Assembly (NCBI RefSeq): GCF_014595975.1
Contig: NZ_JABWGQ010000042.1
Coordinates: 1 to 64,000 of the forward strand
DNA length: 64,000 bases
DNA from: Sphingopyxis sp. LK2115
Lineage (GTDB): Bacteria > Pseudomonadota > Alphaproteobacteria > Sphingomonadales > Sphingomonadaceae
Reading direction: 5' to 3'
Part shown: positions 26,709 to 34,854 of the stretch, in pieces
Numbering within the stretch: position 1 is the stretch's first letter
Layout: each line of letters opens with the position of its first letter
Notes under the pieces: generated by a model
Databases searched by the model: none
Told to the model about the DNA's origin: nothing
What the model saw: the letters and a program-made list of their open reading frames with translations, nothing else
Position numbers and translations under genes: made by a program

Positions 26709-27815
26709 CTACGCCGCCCGCACGCGCGTGAAGGCTTCTTCAAACAGGGGCTGAAGCTCCGGGTTGAAGCGTGCATATTCGCATTTGGCGAGCACGTCGG
26801 CCGGGGGGAAGATCACCGGATTATTCTTGTAGCTTTCGGGCATCAGCGCCTTTGCCGCGCTGTTGGGCGTCGGATAAAGGATCGTTTCGGTGATATGCTT
26901 GTCGACGTTCGCGTCGAGGATAAAGTTGATGAAGGCGTGGGCGTTCTTCGGATGCGGGGCGCCCTTGGGGATGCACAGATTGTCCGAATTGAGCTGGCTG
27001 CCTTCCTTCGGAATGACGAAGTCGATGTCGTCATCCTCGACCATCGCCTGCGCGATGTCGCCATTATATTCGAGCACGACGTCGACGTCGCCCTTGAGCA
27101 GCAGATCCTGCCCGTCATCCTCGTGGAACTTCTTTACATTGGGCTTTTGCTTGATCATCATCCGTTCGATCGTCGCGACATCGGCGGGGGTAAGGTCGTT
27201 GACCGATTTGCCCAGATATTTGCCGAACAGGCGGAACATGTCGCCCGCCTCCGACAGCCAGGCGATGCGCCCGGCATATTCGGGGCTGTCGAACAGCACT
27301 TTCCAGCTGTCGGGCGTCGCCGACACTTTCGATTTGCGATAACCAATGCCAAGCGCGAGCCAGGTGTAGGGCATCGAATATTTGCGCTGGAGGTCGTATT
27401 CGACGTTGATATAGGCGGCGTCGATATTCTTCTTGTTCGGAATCAGGCTGTGGTCGAGCGGCATCAGCATGTCGGCCTTGCTCATCCGTTCGACAAAGTC
27501 GTTCGACGGCACGATCACGTCATAGCCGGGATTGCCGGCCTTGAACTTGGCGAACAGCACATCGTTGCTGTCGAACAGGTCCATCGTCACCGCGACGCCC
27601 GTCGCTTCCTCGAAATCGGCGAGCGTCGTTTCGCCGATATAGGTATCCCAGTTGTAGAAGTTGAGCTTCGCCTCTTCGCCGTTCGCGAGCGTCTTGCCGC
27701 CTTCCTTGCTGCACGCGGCAAGCCCGCCGAAACTGATCCCGACGGCGGCAACGCCGAGCGCCTGAAGAAGCGAGCGGCGCCCGCGGGTCTGCTTGATCAG
27801 TTCGTTGAAATCCAT
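26709..27815 (-). CDS. potF: Periplasmic polyamine-binding protein, PotF/SpuD type
   Basis: A 368-aa solute-binding protein. The N-terminus has RGRRSLLQALGVAAVGISFGGLAAC: a twin-arginine-like stretch and a lipobox LAAC, so it may be an anchored lipoprotein. The mature part has LNFYNWDTYIGETTLADFEEATG and DLFDSNDVLFAKFKAGNPGYD, hallmarks of PotD/PotF proteins. The binding-cleft tryptophan/aspartate region (ALGIGYRKSKV) is also present. The ATG at 27815 has GGGAGG upstream. It would deliver putrescine or spermidine to PotH/PotI/PotA. Confidence 0.93.
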   Translation of the reverse strand: MDFNELIKQTRGRRSLLQALGVAAVGISFGGLAACSKEGGKTLANGEEAKLNFYNWDTYIGETTLADFEEATGVAVTMDLFDSNDVLFAKFKAGNPGYDVIVPSNDFVERMSKADMLMPLDHSLIPNKKNIDAAYINVEYDLQRKYSMPYTWLALGIGYRKSKVSATPDSWKVLFDSPEYAGRIAWLSEAGDMFRLFGKYLGKSVNDLTPADVATIERMMIKQKPNVKKFHEDDGQDLLLKGDVDVVLEYNGDIAQAMVEDDDIDFVIPKEGSQLNSDNLCIPKGAPHPKNAHAFINFILDANVDKHITETILYPTPNSAAKALMPESYKNNPVIFPPADVLAKCEYARFNPELQPLFEEAFTRVRAA

Positions 27816-27907
27816 GGTCGGCCTCCCTGTGTGAAACGCCAAGCTGACTCATTAAACGCGGCTTGGAAAGAGGCTTTTTTGCGCCGCATCAGGATTTTGT
27901 GAAACTA

Positions 27908-29299
27908 TCATGCGTTGCGCAAATACCAGTCATAATCGAGGGGCGGCACGACGCTGAAATAATTATCCTGTTCGACGCGTTTGACGATGCTGAACATGTC
28001 GACAAACCGGTCGCCCAGATAATCGCGCATGAGTTTCGAGGCGTGGAAGCGGTCGACGGCAGCAAACCAGTTCGATGGCGGCTTGTCGTCGCCGCTGTTG
28101 TCGCGGTCATAGCCGTTGCCGACGACTGCCGCACCGGGATCGGCGCTGGTCGTCATTCCGTGGTGCATCCCGGCAAGCACCGCCGCGACCGCCAGATAGG
28201 GGTTGGCGTCAGCGCCGCACGCGCGGTGCTCGACATGGCGGCTTGGCGGCGGGCCGGCGGGAATGCGGAACGATACGGTGCGGTTGTTGACGCCCCAGGT
28301 CGGCGCGACGGGGGCGTAGCTGTTCGCCTTGAACCGGCGATAGCTGTTGGCGTGCGGGGCAAAAAGCGCGAAGGCATCGCCGACGCTGCCGATCATCCCG
28401 CCGATCGCGTGGCGCAGCGCATCGGTGCCTTCGGGGTCTTCGCTGGCGAAAATGTTGTTGCCGTCGGCGTCGTTGACCGAGACATGGATATGCATCCCGC
28501 TGCCCGCCTGGTCGGCGAAGGGTTTGGCCATGAAGGTCGCCTCCAGCCCCTGTTGCTGGGCGATGGCCTTGACCAGCCTTTTGTACATGATCGCATCGTC
28601 GGCGGCGCGCAGCGCGTCGGGCTTGTGGCGCAAGGTCAGCTCGAACTGGCCAGGCGCAAATTCGCTGATCGCGCTTTCAAGCGGCAGACCCTGCACATCG
28701 GTCGCGGCGTAGAGTGCATCGAAGAAGGGCCGGAAATCGTCGAGCTCGCGCAGGCCATAAACCTCGACATTTCGCGGCGTGCTGCGGCTGTAGCCGGGGC
28801 GTGCGGGGCGGATGCCGCCGTCGCGCGCGCGGCGCGGGTCGACGAGGTAGAACTCAAGCTCGACCGCGAGCACCGGGGTCAGGGCGTCGGCGGCAAAGCG
28901 GTCGATGACGCGGCCGAGAACATGGCGCGGGTCAAGGTCGTGCGGCGTGCCGTCGAGTTCGTAGAAATCAACGAGGAATTGCGCCGCCCCGTCGCCGCCC
29001 CACGGTGTGCGGACGAGGGTGCCGGGGATCGGCTTCATCGAGCGATCGGCGTCGCCATCTTCCCAAACCAGGCCCGTTTCGACCGTATCCTGCCCGGTGA
29101 TGTCGACGACGGTGATCGAGCCCGGAAACATGCGGCCGCTTTCATAGACCGCCATCACTTCATGCTGGCGCAGCCGCTTGCCGCGCGGCACACCCCCCAT
29201 GTCGGTATAGATCATCTCGATCGCGTCGACGCCGGGGTTCGCCCTGAAAAAGGCTTCGGCCTCCGACCGCTCCGCAATCACCCCCGATGATTTCGACAT
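27908..29299 (-). CDS. Glutamine synthetase-family gamma-glutamyl-amine ligase
   Basis: A 463-aa glutamine-synthetase-fold enzyme. It has the N-terminal AIEMIYTDMGGVPRGKRL, the ATP-grasp-like catalytic parts PVLAVELEFYLVD (metal-binding Glu) and GSGMHIHVSV, NRTVSFRIP, and HRACGADANPYLAVAAVLAG. This arrangement matches the PuuA/SpuI group, which joins glutamate to putrescine or another amine at the cost of ATP rather than making glutamine. It lies between potF and an aminotransferase gene. A second, distinct member is at 32036. Which amine each uses is not determinable. Confidence 0.87.
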   Translation of the reverse strand: MSKSSGVIAERSEAEAFFRANPGVDAIEMIYTDMGGVPRGKRLRQHEVMAVYESGRMFPGSITVVDITGQDTVETGLVWEDGDADRSMKPIPGTLVRTPWGGDGAAQFLVDFYELDGTPHDLDPRHVLGRVIDRFAADALTPVLAVELEFYLVDPRRARDGGIRPARPGYSRSTPRNVEVYGLRELDDFRPFFDALYAATDVQGLPLESAISEFAPGQFELTLRHKPDALRAADDAIMYKRLVKAIAQQQGLEATFMAKPFADQAGSGMHIHVSVNDADGNNIFASEDPEGTDALRHAIGGMIGSVGDAFALFAPHANSYRRFKANSYAPVAPTWGVNNRTVSFRIPAGPPPSRHVEHRACGADANPYLAVAAVLAGMHHGMTTSADPGAAVVGNGYDRDNSGDDKPPSNWFAAVDRFHASKLMRDYLGDRFVDMFSIVKRVEQDNYFSVVPPLDYDWYLRNA

Positions 29300-29306
29300 C
29301 GCCCGC

Positions 29307-30650
29307 TCACTCCTTCAACGCGCTCACGCAGTCGGCGAACGCGCCGACCAGCCGGTCGATCTGATCGTCGCCGGTCACCGGACTCACCAACATCATATTG
29401 TGAAAGGGCGCCAGCAAAATCCCGCGATTGGCGAGGAAGAGGTGGATTGCGGCTTCGAGTTCGGGCTGCATCGCCGCTTTCGCCTCGTGGCCGTTGCGCG
29501 GCGGGATCGGGCAGGTGAGAAACTCGACGCGCGCGCCGACCTGGGTGACGTGCCAGTCGAGCGCGGCGCTGGCGATCGCTTGCTCCAGCCCGGCGACAAG
29601 CCGCGCGGCGCCGCGCAACATATGGTCATAGGCGGCGGGGGTTATGACTTCCGCCAGCATTGTATCCATCGCGGTGATCGCGAGCGCATTGGCCGACAGC
29701 GTCGTGCCGATGCCGCTGTGGCCCGGCGGCCGGGCGGCATTCAGTGCCGCCATGCGTTCGGCGACCTCGGCCGAAAAACCGTGGACGGCGCAGGGGACGC
29801 CGCCGCCGATCGACTTGCCGACCACCATCATGTCGGGCTTTGGTCCATGGGTGGCGCCATGGCCGCCATAGCCCGACGAGATTGTGTGCGTCTCGTCGAA
29901 CACCAACAGCGTGCCGGTCGCGTCGCAATGCCTGCGCAGCCCCGCGAGGAAGCCGGGAGCATCGCGCACCATGCCGATATTGGTCATCACCGGCTCGGCG
30001 AGGACGCAGGCGATGTCGCCGACCGCGAGCGCGGCGGTCAGCGCGTCCTCGTCGTTGAACTCGATCACCTTCGTCGTGCCGGTCAGGTCGTGGATCTGTC
30101 CGATCAGGCTGGCGCGCATCGTCGGCGCGCCGCCTTTGAGGTCGACAAAGGCGTCGTCGACCGCGCCATGATAGGCGCCATTGAAGGTGAGGATCTTCGG
30201 TCGGCCAGTGATGCCGCGGCACCAGCGGATGACGGCGCGATTGGCTTCGCTCGCGGTGGTCGTCACCTGCCATTGGGGGAGGCGGAACATCGCGGCGAGC
30301 CGTTCCGACAGCGCCGCGCCGCGTTCGGTGGGCAGCATGTAGCTCAGCCCCTCGCTCGCCTGCTGCGCCAGCGCGGCGGCGAGCGGTGGCGGCGAATGGC
30401 CGAACAGGCTGGCGGTGTCGCCGAGGCAGAAATCGTCGTAGGTCTGGCCGTCGATGCTGGTCAGCGTCGCGTCCCGCGCCGACGCGGCGACGATCGGCAC
30501 CGGGCTGGGCCAGTCGCGCATCCAGTGGAACGGCACCGACTGGAACCAGCCGGTCGCCGCCGCATGATGCGCGAAAGCGCGCGGATTGGCGGCGCGGAAA
30601 CGATCGGCCTCGCGCGCGGCGACGCGTGCAATGGCGCACTTGTCGATCAT
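29307..30650 (-). CDS. Class III aminotransferase of the polyamine cluster
   Basis: A 447-aa PLP-dependent aminotransferase. It has DFCLGDTASLFGHSPP, the FNGAYHG motif, LLVFDETHTIS and the PLP Lys in MMVVGKSIGGGVPC. The style is closer to glutamate-1-semialdehyde aminomutase-like members than to SpuC. The start at 30650 overlaps the puuB stop (ATGA), so it is translationally coupled to the oxidase. It occupies the place where E. coli puu clusters carry the aldehyde dehydrogenase puuC. It may act on a gamma-glutamyl intermediate or on free amines; this is inference. Confidence 0.82.
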   Translation of the reverse strand: MIDKCAIARVAAREADRFRAANPRAFAHHAAATGWFQSVPFHWMRDWPSPVPIVAASARDATLTSIDGQTYDDFCLGDTASLFGHSPPPLAAALAQQASEGLSYMLPTERGAALSERLAAMFRLPQWQVTTTASEANRAVIRWCRGITGRPKILTFNGAYHGAVDDAFVDLKGGAPTMRASLIGQIHDLTGTTKVIEFNDEDALTAALAVGDIACVLAEPVMTNIGMVRDAPGFLAGLRRHCDATGTLLVFDETHTISSGYGGHGATHGPKPDMMVVGKSIGGGVPCAVHGFSAEVAERMAALNAARPPGHSGIGTTLSANALAITAMDTMLAEVITPAAYDHMLRGAARLVAGLEQAIASAALDWHVTQVGARVEFLTCPIPPRNGHEAKAAMQPELEAAIHLFLANRGILLAPFHNMMLVSPVTGDDQIDRLVGAFADCVSALKE

Positions 30651-31915
30651 CCGATACGGTCTTTCAGCGCATAATAGATGAGCCCCAGCGTCGCGAGCGG
30701 GCGGCGCAGCCATTTGCCACCGGGGAAGGGCCGTGCAGGCAGGTCGGCAAGCACGTCGAAGCGTTCGGCGGTGCCTGCCATCGCCTCTGCAATCAGCTCG
30801 CCCGCCAGCGTCGTCACCAGCGCGCCGTGGCCCGAAAATCCGTGCGCGAAAAACATGTTCCCGCGCCGTCCGATATGCGGCAGCCGGTTCATCGTCACCG
30901 CGACCGCACCGCCCCAGCCATAATCGATCTTCGCATCGGCGATTTGCGGGAACACCTCTGCCATGAACGGCCGCACGAATGCGGCGATGTCGCGCGGCGG
31001 CGTCTGCGAATAACGCTCGCCGCCGCCAAAGACGAGGCGCTTGTCGGCTGACAGACGGAAATAGTTTAGGACGAAGCGGCTGTCAGCGACCGCAGCATCG
31101 CTGGGGAGCAGCGCGTCGGCGCTCGCAAGCGGGGCGGTGGCGATATTATAGTTCATGATCGGGATGGTGTAGCGGCCGAGATCGGGTTCGAGGTCACCGA
31201 TCCAGCTGTCGGTGGCGTTGATGAAATAGTGCGCCTTGACCTCTGCCTCCTCGCCGAGAAACAGCTTGCCGGGATTGCCGGTCGCGATCGAGGTGGCGCG
31301 CCGGCCTTCGAGAATCCGCACGCCCGCCGCCTCGGCGGCCTTTGCCAGCCCGATCGCATAGTTCAGCGGGTGGAAATGCCCGGCGCAGGCATCATAAACG
31401 CCGCCATGATAAAGCGGACTGGCGATGTGGGCAGGCATTTCCGCCTTTGTCACCGCCTCGCTTTGATAGCCGAAGCGCGTGGCGAGATGTTCCGCCTCGC
31501 GCCGCATCGCGTCGAAGTCGCTCGGCGTCCACGCTGCCTCCAGATGTCCGGTCTTGAGATCGCAGTCGATGCCGTGCTTGGCAATCCGCACCTTCACGCG
31601 ATTGTTGCGCCAGCAAAGGTCGAACAGCGCGTCGGCGCGCTCGCGACCGAATTGGGCTTCGATTTCGGAGGCGGTCCAGCGCAGGCCAGGAATAAGCTGC
31701 CCTCCGTTGCGCCCCGACGCGCCGAAACCGATCCGCTCGCGTTCGATCAGGATCGTGGAAAAACCCCGCTCGGCGCAGGCAAGGGCGGCGCTCAGCCCGG
31801 TGAAGCCGCCGCCGATGACGGCGACATCGCATTCGAGAGCACCCTCGAAGTCGGCGCGCGGCCGCCATTGATGGGCAGTCGCGAGGTAATAGCTGCGGTT
31901 CAGCGGATCGCTCAT
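30647..31915 (-). CDS. puuB: Gamma-glutamylputrescine oxidase-like FAD oxidoreductase
   Basis: A 422-aa DAO-fold flavoprotein. The Rossmann motif VIGGGFTGLSAALACAERG (from about residue 33), followed by ERERIGFGASGRNGGQLIPG, is the PuuB/OrdL signature. GWGGAVAVTMNRLPHIGR near the C-terminus completes the FAD site. PuuB oxidises gamma-glutamylputrescine to the aldehyde, with release of ammonia and peroxide. It sits between two ligase genes of the PuuA type. ATG 31915 is used; no homology precedes it. Confidence 0.88.
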   Translation of the reverse strand: MSDPLNRSYYLATAHQWRPRADFEGALECDVAVIGGGFTGLSAALACAERGFSTILIERERIGFGASGRNGGQLIPGLRWTASEIEAQFGRERADALFDLCWRNNRVKVRIAKHGIDCDLKTGHLEAAWTPSDFDAMRREAEHLATRFGYQSEAVTKAEMPAHIASPLYHGGVYDACAGHFHPLNYAIGLAKAAEAAGVRILEGRRATSIATGNPGKLFLGEEAEVKAHYFINATDSWIGDLEPDLGRYTIPIMNYNIATAPLASADALLPSDAAVADSRFVLNYFRLSADKRLVFGGGERYSQTPPRDIAAFVRPFMAEVFPQIADAKIDYGWGGAVAVTMNRLPHIGRRGNMFFAHGFSGHGALVTTLAGELIAEAMAGTAERFDVLADLPARPFPGGKWLRRPLATLGLIYYALKDRIG

Positions 31916-31938
31916 TCCGTCGCCAGCCCCTCGCCCCG

Positions 31939-32004
31939 TTCGCGTCGAGCGAGCGAGACGCTGTCGTCGGGCCTGAAGGGCGTCTCGGCTTCGCTCGACG
32001 CGAA
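31939..32004. repeat. Long imperfect inverted repeat between puuA-like and puuB genes
   Basis: The arms TTCGCGTCGAGCGA/GCGAGACGC (31939-31961) and GCGTCTCGGCTTCGCTCGACGCGAA (31980-32004) pair over about 23 positions with a two-base bulge and an 18-base loop. It resembles the dispersed GTCGAGCGAAG-type repeats of sphingomonads. It lies inside the minus-strand operon, between a stop and the next start. It could attenuate or process the transcript. Confidence 0.6.
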
Positions 32005-32035
32005 AGGGAAGGGCGGGCAAAATATCATCGGCGGT

Positions 32036-33382
32036 TCAGACCCGCATCAGCAGATGTTCGCGCTCCCAGCTCGACACGACCGACTGGTAATTGAACAGCT
32101 CATGATCCTTCACCGCGTAGAAAATCTCGAAGAAATCGTCGCCGAGCAGATTGCGCACCTTCTTGCATGAGGCGAAGCGGTCGAGCGCGGCTTCGAGCGT
32201 GCGCGGCAGCGTGCGCGCCCGGTTATAGGCGCTGCCGGTGATCGGCTTGGGCGGCACCATGCGGTCGACCATGCCGATATAGCCGCATACGAGCGAGGCG
32301 GCGATCGCGAGATAGGGGTTGCTGTCCGCCCCCGGCAGGCGGTTTTCGACGCGCCGGTTGTGTTTGTCCGACACGGGGATGCGAAAGCCGCACGATCGGT
32401 TGTCGGCGCCCCACTGGACGTTGATCGGCGCCGCGCTGTCGGGGCGCATCCGGCGAAAACTGTTCACATTGGGCGCCCACATCGGCGAGATTTGCGGCAT
32501 GAAACGGATGAGTCCCGCGACATAGGAACGAAAGGCGGCGCTGTCGCGGCCATTGGCGGTGGCAAACAGGTTGCGCCCCGTATCCGCGTCGACGACCGAC
32601 TGATGGATGTGCATCGCGCTGCCCGGCTGACCCGCCATCGGATTGGCCATGAAGGTCGCGTAGACATCATGCTGCCTCGCGACGTTGCGCACGATGCGCT
32701 TGAACAGGAACACCTCGTCGGCGAGGCGCAGCGGATCGCCGTGATTGAAATTCACTTCCAGTTGCGCCGCACCCATTTCGTGGATCATCGTATCGATGTT
32801 GAGCCCCATCAGCTCGCAATCGTCATAGATATGGTCGATGATGTCCTCATATTCGTTCATCGCCTCCAGCCCATAGGGCTGGCTCGCCGTCTCGGCGCGG
32901 CCCGATTGGCCGGTGGGCGGGGTGAGCGGGAAATCGGGGTCGGTATTCTGCGAAACGAGGTAGAATTCGACCTCGGGCGCGATGATCGGTTTCCAGCCCT
33001 TTTCTTCGTAAAGGCCCAGCACTTTCTTGAGGATCGTCCGCGGCGCGATGTCGACCTCCGTCCCATCGCCGTTAAAGGCGTCGGCGATCACGAAAGCGGT
33101 CGGCGAGGTAAAGCCTGGCGCGACACAGATGGTATCGGGATCGGCGATCAGTATCTTGTCGGGATCCTTGTCCCATATGTCGTCGATGTCGTCGGGGTAA
33201 TGGCCGTCGATCGTGCAGATGAAGACGCTGCCCGGAATGCGCAGCGTCTTGTCCTTTACTGAGGTCAGGAACTTGCGCGCGGGCAACACCTTGCCGCGCT
33301 GAACCCCGTTAATGTCGGGGACGATACATTCGACTTCGTCGATATTATGCTCGCTGATCCATTGTTCCAGATTGACTGACAT
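32036..33382 (-). CDS. puuA: Glutamate--putrescine ligase-like glutamine synthetase homologue
   Basis: A 448-aa glutamine-synthetase-family protein that heads the minus-strand polyamine operon. The N-terminus IDEVECIVPDINGVQRGKVLP is typical of PuuA/SpuB proteins. PEVEFYLVS, GSAMHIHQSV, CGFRIPV and NRLPGADSNPYLAIAASL carry the metal, ATP and glutamate residues. It would make gamma-glutamylputrescine, the substrate of the PuuB-like oxidase two genes downstream. It is divergent from an omega-aminotransferase gene across 155 bases. Confidence 0.88.
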   Translation of the reverse strand: MSVNLEQWISEHNIDEVECIVPDINGVQRGKVLPARKFLTSVKDKTLRIPGSVFICTIDGHYPDDIDDIWDKDPDKILIADPDTICVAPGFTSPTAFVIADAFNGDGTEVDIAPRTILKKVLGLYEEKGWKPIIAPEVEFYLVSQNTDPDFPLTPPTGQSGRAETASQPYGLEAMNEYEDIIDHIYDDCELMGLNIDTMIHEMGAAQLEVNFNHGDPLRLADEVFLFKRIVRNVARQHDVYATFMANPMAGQPGSAMHIHQSVVDADTGRNLFATANGRDSAAFRSYVAGLIRFMPQISPMWAPNVNSFRRMRPDSAAPINVQWGADNRSCGFRIPVSDKHNRRVENRLPGADSNPYLAIAASLVCGYIGMVDRMVPPKPITGSAYNRARTLPRTLEAALDRFASCKKVRNLLGDDFFEIFYAVKDHELFNYQSVVSSWEREHLLMRV

Positions 33383-33441
33383 GCGCCCCCGATTGGGCCG
33401 ACGAGCCGACCCCTTTGTGGAGCGGCCAGCCTATCGCGAAG

Positions 33442-33458
33442 TCTGGTCAAGCGCCAGA
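33442..33458. promoter_or_regulatory. Candidate operator in the divergent polyamine promoter region
   Basis: Inverted repeat TCTGG-TCAAGCG-CCAGA in the 155-base region between the divergent puuA-like and omega-aminotransferase genes. TGGTC...CCA arms recall GntR-type sites, but the regulator is not in the window. I did not see the same motif before potF, puuD or spuC. Confidence 0.3.
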
Positions 33459-33537
33459 GGGCCGGTTTTGTCCATTGCCAGCACGCCGGCGGGCCGTCAG
33501 ATTGACGCCGAGCAAGACCACAGGGAGGCGCGCGGCG

Positions 33538-34854
33538 ATGAGGGGTGACAACGACCGGCTGGCAAGTTTCTGGATGCCCTTCACCGCGAACCGGGCGTTC
33601 AAGGCACATCCGCGTCAGCTCGTTTCGGCAAGCGGCATGTATTACCGGTCGAGCGACGGGCGCGACGTGCTCGACGGCACATCGGGTCTCTGGTGCAGCA
33701 ATGCGGGTCATTGCCGACCCGAAATTGCCGAGGCGATCGCCAGGACCGCGGCAACGCTCGATTTCGCGCCGACCTTTCAACTTGGCCATCCGCTGCCCTT
33801 TGAACTGGCGCAACGGCTTGGCGCATTGATGCCAAGTGGCCTCGACCGGATATTCTTTACCAACAGTGGTTCTGAATCGGTTGATACGGCGTTGAAAATC
33901 GCGCTCGCCATCCAGCGCGCGAAGGGGCAGGGCACGCGTACCCGTCTGATCGGACGCGAGCGCGGCTACCATGGCACAGGCTTTGGCGGGATCAGCGTCG
34001 GCGGGCTCGTCAACAATCGCCGTGCCTTTGGCGGCGGACTGGCTGGCGTCGATCATCTGCGCCATACGCACGATCCAGAGCGCAATACCTTCAGTCGCGG
34101 CTTTCCTCGGCACGGGGCCGAACTCGCCGACGACCTGCAGCGCCTCGTCGACCTGCACGGGGCCGAGACGATCGCCGCGGTGATCGTCGAACCGATGGCG
34201 GGCTCGACCGGTGTGCTTGTGCCGCCGGTCGGCTATCTTCAGCGTCTGCGCGAGATTTGCGACCGGCACGGGATCATCCTGATCTTTGACGAGGTCATCA
34301 CCGCCTTTGGCCGCGTCGGCGGCGTAACGGCCGCCGGGACGTGGGGCGTGACCCCCGACATCATCACGATGGCGAAGGGACTGACCAACGCCGCCGTGCC
34401 GATGGGAGCCGTCGCGGTGAAACGCGAGCTTCACGATGCGGTGATCGACAGCACGCCGGGCGGGATCGAACTGTTCCATGGCTACACCTATTCCGGGCAC
34501 CCGCTGGCGAGCGCGGCCGGGCTCGCAACGCTCGACATTTACGCGCGCGACGGTTTGTTCGATCGCGCGAACGAACTCGGCGGCTATTGGGAGGATGCGG
34601 CGCACAGCCTGAAGGGGCGGCGCCACATCATCGACATCCGCACGATCGGCCTTGTCGCGGGCATCGAACTGACCCCGCGCCCCGGTGCTCCGACCGCGCG
34701 CGCGATGGAACTGTTCCATGCCTGTTTCGACAACGGCCTGCTGGTGCGCGCGACCGGCGACATCATCGCGCTGTCGCCGCCGCTGATCGTGGCGAAGGAT
34801 CAGATCGACGAAATCTTCGGCCGGATTGCCGACCTTATCGAACGGATCGATTAG
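33538..34854 (+). CDS. Omega-amino acid--pyruvate aminotransferase (beta-alanine/omega-amine type)
   Basis: A 438-aa class III aminotransferase. It matches the Pseudomonas omega-amino-acid:pyruvate aminotransferase pattern: FWMPFTANRAFKAHPR, LDGTSGLWCSNAGH, FFTNSGSESVDTALK, RERGYHGTGFGG, LIFDEVITAFGR and the PLP Lys in IITMAKGLTNAAVPMGA. This class moves the terminal amine of beta-alanine, GABA or putrescine to pyruvate. The start at 33538 has GGGAGG ten bases upstream. It is divergent from the polyamine operon and overlaps the convergent kinase gene by four bases at the stop. Confidence 0.88.
   Translation: MRGDNDRLASFWMPFTANRAFKAHPRQLVSASGMYYRSSDGRDVLDGTSGLWCSNAGHCRPEIAEAIARTAATLDFAPTFQLGHPLPFELAQRLGALMPSGLDRIFFTNSGSESVDTALKIALAIQRAKGQGTRTRLIGRERGYHGTGFGGISVGGLVNNRRAFGGGLAGVDHLRHTHDPERNTFSRGFPRHGAELADDLQRLVDLHGAETIAAVIVEPMAGSTGVLVPPVGYLQRLREICDRHGIILIFDEVITAFGRVGGVTAAGTWGVTPDIITMAKGLTNAAVPMGAVAVKRELHDAVIDSTPGGIELFHGYTYSGHPLASAAGLATLDIYARDGLFDRANELGGYWEDAAHSLKGRRHIIDIRTIGLVAGIELTPRPGAPTARAMELFHACFDNGLLVRATGDIIALSPPLIVAKDQIDEIFGRIADLIERID

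Noticed and set aside
27839-27866. Hairpin CCAAGC/GCTTGG followed by TTTTTT as a terminator between potF and the ligase
   Set aside because: The T-run is on the plus strand while all genes here are on the minus strand; the stem is only six pairs with a long loop.
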